NCBI RefSeq assembly: GCF_019884785.1
Contig: NZ_CP082326.1
Coordinates: 3,403,355-3,467,354 of the forward strand
DNA from: Crassaminicella profunda
GTDB lineage: Bacteria > Bacillota > Clostridia > Peptostreptococcales > Thermotaleaceae
Direction of reading: 5' to 3'
Length of the DNA stretch: 64,000 nt
Of this stretch, positions 36,103 to 44,878 are shown one piece after another. The position numbers were made by a program, and so were the translations under genes. Numbering within the stretch: the stretch's first letter is position 1; every line of letters begins with the position of its first letter. Under the pieces are notes generated by a model. It was not told the origin of the DNA. It did no database searches and was given only the letters and a program-made list of their open reading frames with translations.

Positions 36103-37191
36103 TTATCCATTTATAATCAAATTCATAATTTCATCCATACTCATCTTATTTAAACCCATATTTTCAAAAGATCTTCCATAGCTTGTAAGATCCTTTTGTA
36201 ACATAAGCTCAGATAACTTTATAATCAATTCCATTCGTTCTACCTGTACCCCTAGTTTTTTTCCTAAAGACACAAAAGGTACTAAACCCATAGGAATATC
36301 TTCAAGAATATAACGTGTTTCAAGAGTTTTTTGACCATATACACCTGAATAAGCATCTGTATTTTTAAAAATTTCGCTTATATTTTCTCCCTCTGCATGG
36401 TATTCTACACGATATTGATCTTTTATAGCATCCATCTTATATCCTAGCTTTTCAGCTATATTTAATCTTTCATGATCCATCCCTTCTATAAAATTCCCTA
36501 CAGCAGTTGTGATTCCATCCCAATAAAATAACCAATCTTTATTGGATTCTACTAAAGATGTACTAAATAATGTAGCTGGTGGATGGATCATTGGATTTGT
36601 ATTATCTAAGCTAGTCATCATTACATTATCAAGTCCTTCTATCTGTGGATATGCACTTTTTAAAATTTTCACTACTTCTTCTGTTTTAACCGCTGGCAAA
36701 GCAGCTATTTGTAATCTATCTTTAATCCCTAATATACATGCCATGCCAGGTTTACTGAGGCGACATGCATAGATTAGCGTACTAGTTTCAACAATTGTAG
36801 TATCTGCTTTACAATTTTCATCTTTCAATGCTTTATAAAAAGCTAATGCTCCAAAAGTTGCTCCTGGATGAAGAACAATCATCTGATTATCTTTTAAATA
36901 GGGGGCACAATCCTTTGCAACCTGAGCATGGTCTAAAGCAGGAGTAATTACCATTATAATATCTGCTCCTGAAAGGGCTTCTTCTAAATCATTAGTTGCA
37001 TATACACATCCGAATCCTTTAACTGCCCCTTCTAAAAATACGCCTCCTTGCTTTTTTATTACGTTTATTGGCTCTAAACAAATATCATATATGCTCACAT
37101 CAAACCCCATCAATCCTAAATGACCTGCAACAGATTGTCCTCCATTTCCAGCTCCTATAATAGTCCACTTTAAGTCTTTGTTCTCACTCAT
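36103..37191 (-). CDS. NAD/NADP octopine/nopaline dehydrogenase family protein
   Basis: A 362-residue opine-type dehydrogenase. The N-terminal Rossmann fold has GAGNGGQSVAGHLG (about 13-26) and DIIMVITPALDHA. The C-terminal octopine DH domain begins around residue 190 and contains NTNPMIHPPATL with the conserved His. The family couples an amino acid and a 2-oxoacid by reductive condensation, or the reverse; in clostridia the substrate is unknown. The neighbouring amino-acid binding lipoprotein suggests amino-acid metabolism. AGGAGGAAG precedes the ATG. Confidence 0.87.
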   Translation of the reverse strand: MSENKDLKWTIIGAGNGGQSVAGHLGLMGFDVSIYDICLEPINVIKKQGGVFLEGAVKGFGCVYATNDLEEALSGADIIMVITPALDHAQVAKDCAPYLKDNQMIVLHPGATFGALAFYKALKDENCKADTTIVETSTLIYACRLSKPGMACILGIKDRLQIAALPAVKTEEVVKILKSAYPQIEGLDNVMMTSLDNTNPMIHPPATLFSTSLVESNKDWLFYWDGITTAVGNFIEGMDHERLNIAEKLGYKMDAIKDQYRVEYHAEGENISEIFKNTDAYSGVYGQKTLETRYILEDIPMGLVPFVSLGKKLGVQVERMELIIKLSELMLQKDLTSYGRSFENMGLNKMSMDEIMNLIING

Positions 37192-37230
37192 AATTTTTCT
37201 TCCTCCTATTTAAAAACGTTAAAAATTTCA

Positions 37231-37262
37231 AGCAAAAGGCTATAATCACATAACCTTTTGCT
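37231..37262 (-). terminator. Terminator after the amino-acid binding lipoprotein gene
   Basis: AGCAAAAGG pairs with CCTTTTGCT; the tail on the minus strand is moderately U-rich. It may reduce read-through into the opine dehydrogenase gene. Confidence 0.6.
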
Positions 37263-37279
37263 CTATTTTTTCTTAGTAT

Positions 37280-38104
37280 TTATTCTTCATTTGCTAATTG
37301 AGTTGCATTTTCAATAAATTGATCAATCTTACCTTCCTTTTTTAGTTGATCTATAATGTTATTTAACTCTTTAACAAAATCTTCATTCCCTTTCTTCACT
37401 GCTATAGCAGAACCATTTCCTCCCCCTAAAGAGAATTCTGGTACAAAAAGTTCTTCATTTCTATCTGCATAAGCTTGTGCAGTTGCTTTTCCTAAAATAA
37501 CCGCATCAATTTTATCATTAGATATTTCTAATACTAAATCCGTTATTTTACTGATTAGCTTCAAATCCGCTCCTTCAATCCCTTGTGCAATGCCTTCCTG
37601 TATAGATGCTTTTTGTGCACCTATTTTTAGGTTCTTCAAATCATCTGCTGTTTTGATTTTTTCTGCATCTTTACTTTTTATCAATACTTTATGTTCATCT
37701 ACAAAATATTCCTTAGAAAAATCAACACTTTGTTTTCTTTCTTCTGTTGGTGTCATTCCTGCAATAATCAAATCGATTTTATCTGCAGCTAAAGCAGCTA
37801 ATAATCCATCAAATTTTATGTCCTTAATTTCAAGTTCAACTCCAAGTTCTTCTGCTAGTGCTTTTGCCATTTCAATCTCAAATCCTACAATTGTATCTTT
37901 TCCATCAATTTCTTTATGGAATTCATAAGGTGGATAATCTGCAGATGTACCTAATACAATTTTTCCTGCTTTTTTAATTTCTTCAATCTTTGTTAAGGGT
38001 GCATTATCTGCACTACTTTTTTCTTTTGCACATCCTGTAAATGCAAATACCATACAAATCATAAGCATTATAGCCAATGTCTTTTTACCTTTTATCTTGA
38101 TCAT
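37280..38104 (-). CDS. Amino-acid ABC transporter substrate-binding lipoprotein (SBP_bac_3)
   Basis: A 274-residue polar amino-acid binding lipoprotein. The ATG at 38104 is chosen because AGGAGG lies 9 nt upstream and it gives a clean lipoprotein signal (IKIKGKKTLAIMLMICMVFA, then FTGC). The SBP_bac_3 fold shows GTSADYPPYEF, VGFEIEMAKALAEELG, DLIIAGMTPTEERK and a DAVILGKATAQAY hinge segment. No permease or ATPase gene is adjacent, so it must share a transporter encoded elsewhere or act as a receptor-like binding protein. The longer upstream extension lacks a ribosome-binding site. Confidence 0.88.
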   Translation of the reverse strand: MIKIKGKKTLAIMLMICMVFAFTGCAKEKSSADNAPLTKIEEIKKAGKIVLGTSADYPPYEFHKEIDGKDTIVGFEIEMAKALAEELGVELEIKDIKFDGLLAALAADKIDLIIAGMTPTEERKQSVDFSKEYFVDEHKVLIKSKDAEKIKTADDLKNLKIGAQKASIQEGIAQGIEGADLKLISKITDLVLEISNDKIDAVILGKATAQAYADRNEELFVPEFSLGGGNGSAIAVKKGNEDFVKELNNIIDQLKKEGKIDQFIENATQLANEE

Positions 38105-38341
38105 GTTTATCATCCTCCTAATAGATAACTTTTTTTCTCGCTTTTGTAATATTATACATTCAAGATTATATTTATGCAAGTAGTTTTTTGTTTTTTCTCT
38201 ATTTGAAAAATATTTTTTATTTTCTATAATGTACTTTTCTAAATTCCACCTACTTTATTTCAAAAAAACATTACACCTTCAAACAAGACTATTACTTCAT
38301 CTCAATCATTCCCCACTCATAAATATAAGTATATACAATCA

Positions 38342-38380
38342 AAAAAAGTCTACCTCTATAAATAAAAGGTAGACTTTTTT
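38342..38380. terminator. Terminator after the SDR gene
   Basis: AAAAAAGTCTACCT pairs with AGGTAGACTTTTTT around an 11-nt loop, giving a U-run in either direction. Confidence 0.88.
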
Positions 38381-38450
38381 TAGAAAAACACTATATATAT
38401 TTTCTATTTTTATACATTTATTCAAGTACTCAAACAACCCATTTCTTTAT

Positions 38451-39218
38451 TTAAAATCCTATGCTGACTCCACCATCAACTGGTAATATTACACCATTTA
38501 CAAATTTTGCAGCTTTTGAGCAAAGATATACGGCTGCCCACCCGATATCTTCAGGATCTCCAAATTCACCCATAGGTGTACGTCCTAGAATTTTATTTTT
38601 TCTTGCATCGTCTCCATCTAATGCTTTATGTAACATAGGTGTTTCAATCCAACCTGGAGCAATGGCATTTACACGAATCCCATCCGATGAAATTTCTGCA
38701 GCTAATGACCGAACCATTCCTAAATATGCAGATTTAGCAGCTGCATACGGTAATACATAAGGGATTCCAAAAAGAGATGCCATGGAAGCTGTAAATAAGA
38801 TATTTCCTTTTTTCTGCTTTTTCATATAGGGGATTATTGCTCTTGTTAGGGCAAAAGCTCCTACCACATGAACATTCATGGTTTTTACAAAATCTTCATC
38901 GGTCATATTTTCAATCGTTTTTTTCACATGTACTCCTGCATTATTTACTAATATAGTAATTTCTCCAACATTTTTTATAACTTCTTCTATCAAATCATTC
39001 GCTTTGTCCGTATGGGTTACATCAAATTGACGATAAACTGCTTTTTCTCCAAGTTTTTCACATGCTTTTTTTAACTTTTCTTCATTTCTACCTACAATAA
39101 TAACTTCTGCTCCTGCTGTAACAAAACATTGTGCTATTGCAAAACCAATCCCAGTAGCTCCCCCTGTAACTAAAGCTCTTTCTCCCTCTAATCTAAACAT
39201 TTTTTTATCCTCTAACAT
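38451..39218 (-). CDS. Short-chain dehydrogenase/reductase (gluconate 5-dehydrogenase-like)
   Basis: A classical SDR of about 255 residues. The cofactor motif [10 protein letters not shown] is near the N terminus, NNAG follows the fourth strand, and the catalytic Ser is in TASM with the YAAAK Tyr/Lys pair near residues 160-164. The C terminus ends DGGVSIGF. The ATG at 39218 is chosen because AGGAG lies 8 nt before it. The family oxidises sugars or hydroxyacids, and some members reduce 3-oxoacyl groups; the sequence resembles sugar-alcohol/gluconate SDRs more than FabG, but the substrate is not certain. It is monocistronic with its own terminator. Confidence 0.87.
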   Translation of the reverse strand: MLEDKKMFRLEGERALVTGGATGIGFAIAQCFVTAGAEVIIVGRNEEKLKKACEKLGEKAVYRQFDVTHTDKANDLIEEVIKNVGEITILVNNAGVHVKKTIENMTDEDFVKTMNVHVVGAFALTRAIIPYMKKQKKGNILFTASMASLFGIPYVLPYAAAKSAYLGMVRSLAAEISSDGIRVNAIAPGWIETPMLHKALDGDDARKNKILGRTPMGEFGDPEDIGWAAVYLCSKAAKFVNGVILPVDGGVSIGF

Positions 39219-39313
39219 ACGCTCATCTCCTGTATTTAGCAACATAGTATTCTTGGATTTATATTGTATTTAACACTTTAATATTTTCTTTATCCTTATT
39301 ATAGCAAACCTAC

Positions 39314-39844
39314 TTATCCTCTATCAACAAAAGGACTTTTCCCTGCTACGGCTAAAGGTACACCATACGCAATCTTTACATCCTCATGAAAATATCCCAA
39401 ATTGAGTGCCGCTTTTCCTACAGAAAACATGACTCTATTATCACAACGATGATTTGCAGCAACAGATACGGCAGAACCTATTGCAATCCCTAGATCTCCT
39501 GTATTAAAAGCACAAATTCCATTATTTGCACGATTTTCTGCACAATTTTTATAACCACAAAAACCACAGTTAGGACAATCAATCGGATCAATACTTGTTC
39601 CAAATATTACAACAACCTGAGATTGATCTACATTTCCACCATCTCTTTTAATAAAATCAATGTTATTTTCTTCTCCTATCCTACGCATTTCTTCTGCAAG
39701 TCTATCTTTTTCAGATCCTTCTACAATAATGATTTCCAAGTTATCAACAGCATTTGCTTTTGGTGCTGTTCTTGCTGCTACCACCATTAATTCAGCTACT
39801 GTTTTTACAGCTTTCTTTTCAGCTTCTAAACTTTTCGTAATCAT
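39314..39844 (-). CDS. DUF2148 ferredoxin-domain protein
   Basis: A 176-residue anaerobe protein. The N-terminal part (TVAELMVVAARTAPKA) resembles nitroreductase-like sequences, followed by an Fe-S cluster motif CPNCGFCGYKNCAEN and a CAFNTGDLGIAIGSAVSVAA segment. The DUF2148 family is found in anaerobic bacteria and archaea and is of unknown function, presumably in redox chemistry. The ATG at 39844 is chosen because GGAGGG is 7 nt upstream. It may share a transcript with the 21-codon ORF 90 bp upstream. Confidence 0.85.
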   Translation of the reverse strand: MITKSLEAEKKAVKTVAELMVVAARTAPKANAVDNLEIIIVEGSEKDRLAEEMRRIGEENNIDFIKRDGGNVDQSQVVVIFGTSIDPIDCPNCGFCGYKNCAENRANNGICAFNTGDLGIAIGSAVSVAANHRCDNRVMFSVGKAALNLGYFHEDVKIAYGVPLAVAGKSPFVDRG

Positions 39845-39933
39845 TGCTTGTCCCTCCATCTATTATATTTTTTATAAGATTTACGACAATTTTATATAAT
39901 TTATTAAATCTTAAATAAACACTAATTCTATTC

Positions 39934-39999
39934 CTATTTTTTTAACATACCAGCTACACCAATAATTTTTATATGCATATTTATAATTTTTCTAAACAT
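39934..39999 (-). CDS. Possible 21-residue basic amphipathic peptide
   Basis: A short ORF with AAGGAG 11 nt upstream and a promoter-like pair 35 bp before it. The product begins MFRKIINMH and ends GMLKK; it alternates hydrophobic residues with Lys/Arg/His, like small secreted amphipathic peptides or leader peptides. It lies on the same strand as, and 90 bp before, the DUF2148 gene. Coding is supported only by the ribosome-binding site and promoter; it could be chance. Confidence 0.35.
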   Translation of the reverse strand: MFRKIINMHIKIIGVAGMLKK

Positions 40000-40033
40000 A
40001 AATATAGTCACTCCTTAAATCGTTCATATTAAT

Positions 40034-40062
40034 ACTATAATTTAAATTTCTAAATTATACAA
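40034..40062 (-). promoter_or_regulatory. Promoter for the 21-codon ORF and DUF2148 gene
   Basis: Minus-strand TTGTAT (40057-40062), 17-bp spacer and TATAGT (40034-40039). Confidence 0.5.
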
Positions 40063-40077
40063 ATTTTTTCCAATATC

Positions 40078-40113
40078 AAAATCCCTTTATGGCTAAATGC
40101 ATAAAGGGATTTT
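40078..40113 (-). terminator. Terminator after the DUF4397 gene
   Basis: AAATCCCTTTAT pairs with ATAAAGGGATTT (40078-40113), 15 bp beyond the stop codon. Confidence 0.8.
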
Positions 40114-40127
40114 AGTTCTAAAAAAAA

Positions 40128-40763
40128 CTACCTTGGTTCTGAAGCTACTATAGCCTGCAAAGGTGGTGTTTCACCTGCTAACCCAACTGCATAGATTGTA
40201 TAATAATTGTCTGCCATTAGCTCCACATTTGGAATAGTTAATACCACATCATCAGTCCCTGAAGGACGAACTTGGAAGGTATAAGTTCCAGAAGGAATAC
40301 AAGCATAATCTGTAATATCTTTATAGCTAATATTACTAAATATTTTTCTCCCATCAGATAGGGTTATATCCACAGCTGGTGCATTTGGAGATAAATGCAC
40401 AAATCTTATACAAGGTCTTCCAAAATTTTGTGCAGTGGTTGGTTCTGGAATAGGATATAAACTTATATTTGGAAGTTCTCCAATAGCAGCTACATTAAAA
40501 AACGTACCTTGTGGAATATATACATCTGTATCTATAACAGGGTTTTCTTTTTTTCCAGTAGGATAAACCTCAATATTATAGTTACCAGGAGTAACAGGCA
40601 CATAAGGTGAAAATTGCCTATACGCAAGATCTTGTACAATAAGATTTCCATTTGCATAAACATCTACATTCGGTGCATTAGGTACAGCATGTAATACTCT
40701 AATATAAGAATTATCTGGTGTATTTTTTTTTCTCACCATGGGCATATATGGATAATAGTACAT
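40128..40763 (-). CDS. DUF4397-domain protein
   Basis: A 211-residue protein with two tandem beta-rich DUF4397 repeats: IRVLHAVPNAPNVDVYANG (about 20-110) and IRFVHLSPNAPAVDITLSDG (about 120-211). The N terminus MYYYPYMPM is Tyr-rich with no signal peptide. Members are often cell-surface or spore-associated, but the function is unknown. The ATG at 40763 is chosen over an in-frame start at 40808 because AAAGGGGG is 9 nt before it. The Tyr/Pro-rich N terminus recalls that of the cupin protein at 62750, which begins similarly. Confidence 0.85.
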   Translation of the reverse strand: MYYYPYMPMVRKKNTPDNSYIRVLHAVPNAPNVDVYANGNLIVQDLAYRQFSPYVPVTPGNYNIEVYPTGKKENPVIDTDVYIPQGTFFNVAAIGELPNISLYPIPEPTTAQNFGRPCIRFVHLSPNAPAVDITLSDGRKIFSNISYKDITDYACIPSGTYTFQVRPSGTDDVVLTIPNVELMADNYYTIYAVGLAGETPPLQAIVASEPR

Positions 40764-40904
40764 ACTAGTTTGCCCCCTTTCAATATTACAATATGAAAAT
40801 AATCTCAATTTGTGCTATAAACCATTAGGATACATTATATACTATCCCACAATTCATGTTCTACTTCTTATATCTTGTACATATACTCTTATAGGTGATT
40901 TTCC

Positions 40905-41009
40905 ATGAACAATGTATCCCATGTATTCTCAGACGACCCAAATGATAAAACCCTTGATGATATACTCATAACAATTTTAAAGATTATAGCAAGAGAAGAG
41001 GATGACTAA
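40905..41009 (+). CDS. Possible 34-residue acidic small protein
   Basis: ATG at 40905 with AGGTGA 8 nt upstream. The product opens MNNVSHVFSDDPNDK, continues with a predicted helix LDDILITILKIIAREEDD and ends at a stop inside a terminator hairpin (40995-41019). The hairpin at the stop indicates a transcript ending exactly here. It is the only + strand signal in this gap. No family recognised. Confidence 0.5.
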   Translation: MNNVSHVFSDDPNDKTLDDILITILKIIAREEDD

Positions 41010-41023
41010 CATCCTCTTCTTTT
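40995..41023 (+). terminator. Terminator of the 34-codon ORF
   Basis: GAAGAGGATG pairs with CATCCTCTTC around a 5-nt loop that contains the stop codon, followed by TTTT. Confidence 0.75.
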
Positions 41024-41036
41024 AATGTATAATAAA

Positions 41037-41063
41037 ATGAGAGGATGTCTATTATCCTCTCAT
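41037..41063 (-). terminator. Terminator after the lipoprotein gene
   Basis: ATGAGAGGAT pairs with ATCCTCTCAT around a 7-nt loop, with U-rich sequence following on the minus strand, 30 bp past the stop. Confidence 0.75.
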
Positions 41064-41092
41064 TTTCAGTAATCTAAATTTATAAATATTTT

Positions 41093-42319
41093 CTATTGTT
41101 CTAGTACGCCCTCATCAACAGTTTCTACTTGTTCAGTTTGTACTATAGCTGATTTCATCATATCACTAAAATATAATGTATTTTCAATTGTTAATGCAGG
41201 CTTCTCAATTTCAATCTCTTTATTAATATTGTATATTTTTGAATTAAAGTTTAATCCTATTTTGAATACACCATTTTTTGCTGGTACACTATTTGTTTTA
41301 TTAGTATTTACTTTTTTAAATGCTTTTTCTAGTTTTGCTAAATCAATATTTAAATCAATTGTCCCTTTTTCGTTGACAATATATCCATCTTCATTGATCA
41401 TATACTCTATCACAATGCCATTCTCGCCTAAAACCTCTACATCCTCAAAAGCATCCATGAATACATTGATATTTTCCTTCATTTGAGGAATATTATTTTT
41501 AAATTCATCAAACCCTTTATCCATCTCTTCTTTAGCAGTTTCCTTTTCTGTATCTATAGCCTCTGTCATATCCACTACTGTAGTCATATATTCTTTTATA
41601 AATTTTAACGCATCTTCATTTTCTAAGAAGTTATTTGCTGCATATCTTACAAGCTTTTTAAAAGATCTATCGTCTAATCTTAATTCATAAACAGATACAT
41701 TTTTTCCATCAACAGATTTATTGCCTTTGTATTCTACCATTTCAAGTCTAGGATTAAATTGTCCTGCATAATCTCTTAAAAACTTTGTTAGTTTTGGCTG
41801 TAGTTCTTTACTAACATTCATTAATTTATTAAAATCAACTTCTTTATTTTGATTCATATCCATCATTTCATTAAAATTATATACTATGTATTCCTTATTT
41901 TGAAATTCTGGAGCTGCTGCCATTACCATTGGCGGTAATTTTATAACTTCAACTAATTTTGGTGTCTTCCCTGATAAATCAGTATCTACCCATACTTGTG
42001 TGTTCATCATCATTCCACCAAAAGTAATATCTGCATCTACTTTAGCTTTAGCTATTGTCTTTTCTTCATTTTGCAACATTTTTTGATGTAAACTAATTTT
42101 TGAATCCTTTAACATTTGTTGTACCATTTGCATACTATTTTGCTCTTCCTGTGAAAACCCTGTTGTATTAAAAGTAAAAGTAATATCTGTGTCACTTTCC
42201 ATTGATGTAATTTCTTGCGCTTTTTCAAAAGCACTATACAACTTCATTTCTTTGTTTGAGCATCCAGTAAAAGATAAAACAAGTATTACTACTAGTGCCA
42301 TAATCGACATTTTTTTCAT
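41093..42319 (-). CDS. Lipoprotein of unknown function
   Basis: A 408-residue lipoprotein. The ATG at 42319 (AAGGAG 9 nt upstream) gives a signal ending SFTGC with Cys20 as lipid site. The rest is soluble, with no recognised domain: Met-rich (LPPMVMAAAPEF, FGGMMMN), a helical Glu/Lys-rich middle and a C-terminal beta-like section. The overall pattern of paired beta segments (DITFTFN, ADITFGGMMMNTQVWVD) recalls outer-leaflet lipoproteins that bind lipids or lipoproteins, but this is only a resemblance. It follows the AI-2E-type exporter gene by 53 bp and is probably co-transcribed. Confidence 0.7.
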   Translation of the reverse strand: MKKMSIMALVVILVLSFTGCSNKEMKLYSAFEKAQEITSMESDTDITFTFNTTGFSQEEQNSMQMVQQMLKDSKISLHQKMLQNEEKTIAKAKVDADITFGGMMMNTQVWVDTDLSGKTPKLVEVIKLPPMVMAAAPEFQNKEYIVYNFNEMMDMNQNKEVDFNKLMNVSKELQPKLTKFLRDYAGQFNPRLEMVEYKGNKSVDGKNVSVYELRLDDRSFKKLVRYAANNFLENEDALKFIKEYMTTVVDMTEAIDTEKETAKEEMDKGFDEFKNNIPQMKENINVFMDAFEDVEVLGENGIVIEYMINEDGYIVNEKGTIDLNIDLAKLEKAFKKVNTNKTNSVPAKNGVFKIGLNFNSKIYNINKEIEIEKPALTIENTLYFSDMMKSAIVQTEQVETVDEGVLEQ

Positions 42320-42372
42320 AACATATTTCTCCTTTTCTTGACATTTGTTTACATCAGTATACAATATATTCT

Positions 42373-43539
42373 TTAGCTTTTCCAGCAAAATCTTTTCTTT
42401 TTCTTTTTATCATTATTTTCAGATAAATTCACAACCTCTAATTTATCCATATTTTTAAGTTTCAATCTTCTTTCAATGTCTTCCTCTAAAAGGGTTTTTA
42501 CAAGTACCAATACAGGAACGCCTAAAAACATCCCAGCAACCCCTCCTATAGCACCACCAGTAGTTACTGCTATAATAATCCAAAAAGCACCTACCCCTAC
42601 TTTATCACCTAAAATCTTTGGTCCTAAAATCAATCCATCAAACTGTTGTAATAAAACAATAGTTATTGCAACTCCAATAGCTAGCTTTGGACTAGTAAGA
42701 AGAGTAATCAGTACTGCAGGCACGCCTCCTATAAATGGTCCAAAATAAGGAATCATATTGGTAGCCCCTACTACTAGAGCAATAATTGAAGCATAAGGAA
42801 CTCCTATACTAAAAAGAATCACAAAGCACAATAACCCTATAATAGCTGAATCTATCATTTTACCTATAACAAAGCTTGAAAATATATCATTTCCTTTTTC
42901 AATACCATATAAGATATAATCTGCTTTTTTTTCATCTACAAAAGCATATAGCAACCTTTTCATTCTGGCCAGTAAATCTCTTTTATCTAAAAGCATATAT
43001 ATAGCAACAACAAAGCTTACTATTCCTCCGAACACCCCTGATGTTACAGCATATATTTTACTAAGGAGTTGTTTTAGTATAATACTCCCTGCTTTACTGA
43101 TCTTGGTTAAAATTTCTTGCAATGAATTTTCTATATAATCATTGATTGCCTTGATACTTTCATTATCCATGTCTTGTGTAAGTTCATCAAAGAACTGATC
43201 ATTTCCCTCAAAAGATTCAGGAATCACTTGCAAAAACTCTGATATATTATTGACTAAATTAGGTATAGCAATAGCTCCTAAACAAACCATCAATAATAAT
43301 AGTACGATTAATACACAAAAAACACTCTTTCCTCTAGCCCACTTTAATTTTTTTTCTAAAAAACTCACAGCTCCATCTAAGATATAAGCTATGGCAAAAG
43401 CTATTACAATAGGCTTAATCACCTTCATTACACCCATCCTTACACTAGAAACTGTAAAAAAAAGATATAATAAAATAGAGCTTATTACTATACTCATAAT
43501 TTCTATATATCTAAATCTATGCTTGCTGTTCTCCACCAT
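42373..43539 (-). CDS. AI-2E-family (PerM/YtvI-like) membrane protein
   Basis: A 388-residue membrane protein with about eight helices. The family pattern is seen in PIVIAFAIAYILDGAVSFLEKK near residues 40-60, a cytoplasmic/extracytoplasmic loop rich in Asn/Glu, then VGATNMIPYFGPFIGGVPAVLITLL and FLGVPVLVLVKTL near the end. Members have been linked to AI-2 export and Na+/H+ antiport; the substrate is undetermined. The C-terminal tail is Lys-rich. GGGAGGA precedes the ATG. Confidence 0.88.
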   Translation of the reverse strand: MVENSKHRFRYIEIMSIVISSILLYLFFTVSSVRMGVMKVIKPIVIAFAIAYILDGAVSFLEKKLKWARGKSVFCVLIVLLLLMVCLGAIAIPNLVNNISEFLQVIPESFEGNDQFFDELTQDMDNESIKAINDYIENSLQEILTKISKAGSIILKQLLSKIYAVTSGVFGGIVSFVVAIYMLLDKRDLLARMKRLLYAFVDEKKADYILYGIEKGNDIFSSFVIGKMIDSAIIGLLCFVILFSIGVPYASIIALVVGATNMIPYFGPFIGGVPAVLITLLTSPKLAIGVAITIVLLQQFDGLILGPKILGDKVGVGAFWIIIAVTTGGAIGGVAGMFLGVPVLVLVKTLLEEDIERRLKLKNMDKLEVVNLSENNDKKKKKRFCWKS

Positions 43540-43757
43540 TATTCCTCCCTATGCTCATTTCATTCAGATAACATTCAGTATTTTTTATATCATTTAGCAT
43601 AGCATTCCTATACTTTTGCCCACCTCCGCATACCATATAATTTATATCAAAATTTATATTATTAGATAGATACTATCACATGATATTTTAAAATTCAACA
43701 AACACAAAGGATTCCTCTACTAATTTGTTTTAACGCTATAACCATAAAAGAATTTAA

Positions 43758-43790
43758 ATAAGGCTTTCCATAAAAATTGGAAAGCCTTAT
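43758..43790. terminator. Terminator of the mgl operon
   Basis: ATAAGGCTTTCC pairs with GGAAAGCCTTAT around a 9-nt loop, 13 bp past the mglC stop. The rest of the 43540-43757 gap shows nothing else. Confidence 0.82.
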
Positions 43791-43803
43791 TTTCTATCAT
43801 TAT

Positions 43804-44862
43804 TTATTTTTTCTTAATATATTTTCTCGAATCAATAGCTACTGCTGTAATAATAATAAGTCCTTTAATGATGAATTGAAGATATGGATTTACCCCAATA
43901 AATGATAATCCATATGCAATAACTTGGAATATCAGTACCCCAATTACAATCCCTCCAACAGTACCAATTCCTCCTGAAAAAGATAATCCTCCTACAATAC
44001 ATGCTGAAATGGCATCGAGTTCATACATGTTCCCTGTGTTATTAGTTGCACTACCAATACGAGCAGCCTCCAAAGATCCTCCTAATCCATACAGAATACC
44101 ACCTAACATATACACTAATAATAAATACTTCACAACATTTACTCCTGATACAGTAGCAGCTTCTATATTTCCTCCAATAGCAAATATATTTTTTCCGAAT
44201 TTTGTTTTGTTCCACAATACCCAAATGAAAAGAGTAACAAGAGCTGCATATATTATAAGATACGGAATCTTAAATCCCCCAATATAAAAGGCATCTTGTG
44301 CAAAATCCGTAAACGCTTTGTCTAACCCTCCAATAGGTTGTGCACCATAAGGTGGACGATCAAAATAAATGGAGTTAACCCCATAAACAATAACCATCAT
44401 TCCTAATGTTGCAATAAATGGATCAACTTTTAATTTTGCCACAACAAATCCATTGATCAATCCGAAAAAACCTGTAATCATCATAACAAATACTATTGGT
44501 ATTAAAATTGGCAAATGAGGCAAATTAGGATACATTTTATAAGCATAATCGGGTGCTTGTAAAAGAGATGCCGATACAACAGCAGCAAGCCCTACTAGTC
44601 GTCCTAAAGAAAGGTCTGTACCCTTTGCAACAATAATTCCACCAACTCCAAGTGCCATAATAACACGGGTGGATGCTTGAGATAAAATATTTCTAAAATT
44701 CCTTATAGATATGAAATCAGGTGAGACAGAAATAATAATAACTAGTAACCCAATTAATACTAAAAATATAGCATTATTCATCATCCAATTTAATACATCT
44801 TCTTTTTTCATATTTTTAGGTTTTTTGTTTTTTATATCAATAGATCCTTTCATTCCAGACAT
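43804..44862 (-). CDS. mglC: Galactose/methyl galactoside ABC permease
   Basis: The 352-residue BPD_transp_2 permease aligns over its whole length with MglC as I know it: ALGVGGIIVAKGTDLSLGRLVGLAAVV, INGFVVAKLKVDPFIATLGMM, NIFAIGGNIEAATVSGVN and GSATNNTGNMYELDAISACIVGG. It has about 8-10 membrane helices and works with MglA and MglB to import galactose or related sugars. GGGGGATA precedes the ATG. The gap to mglA is 16 bp. Confidence 0.92.
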   Translation of the reverse strand: MSGMKGSIDIKNKKPKNMKKEDVLNWMMNNAIFLVLIGLLVIIISVSPDFISIRNFRNILSQASTRVIMALGVGGIIVAKGTDLSLGRLVGLAAVVSASLLQAPDYAYKMYPNLPHLPILIPIVFVMMITGFFGLINGFVVAKLKVDPFIATLGMMVIVYGVNSIYFDRPPYGAQPIGGLDKAFTDFAQDAFYIGGFKIPYLIIYAALVTLFIWVLWNKTKFGKNIFAIGGNIEAATVSGVNVVKYLLLVYMLGGILYGLGGSLEAARIGSATNNTGNMYELDAISACIVGGLSFSGGIGTVGGIVIGVLIFQVIAYGLSFIGVNPYLQFIIKGLIIITAVAIDSRKYIKKK

Positions 44863-44878
44863 ATTATCCCCCCATAAT

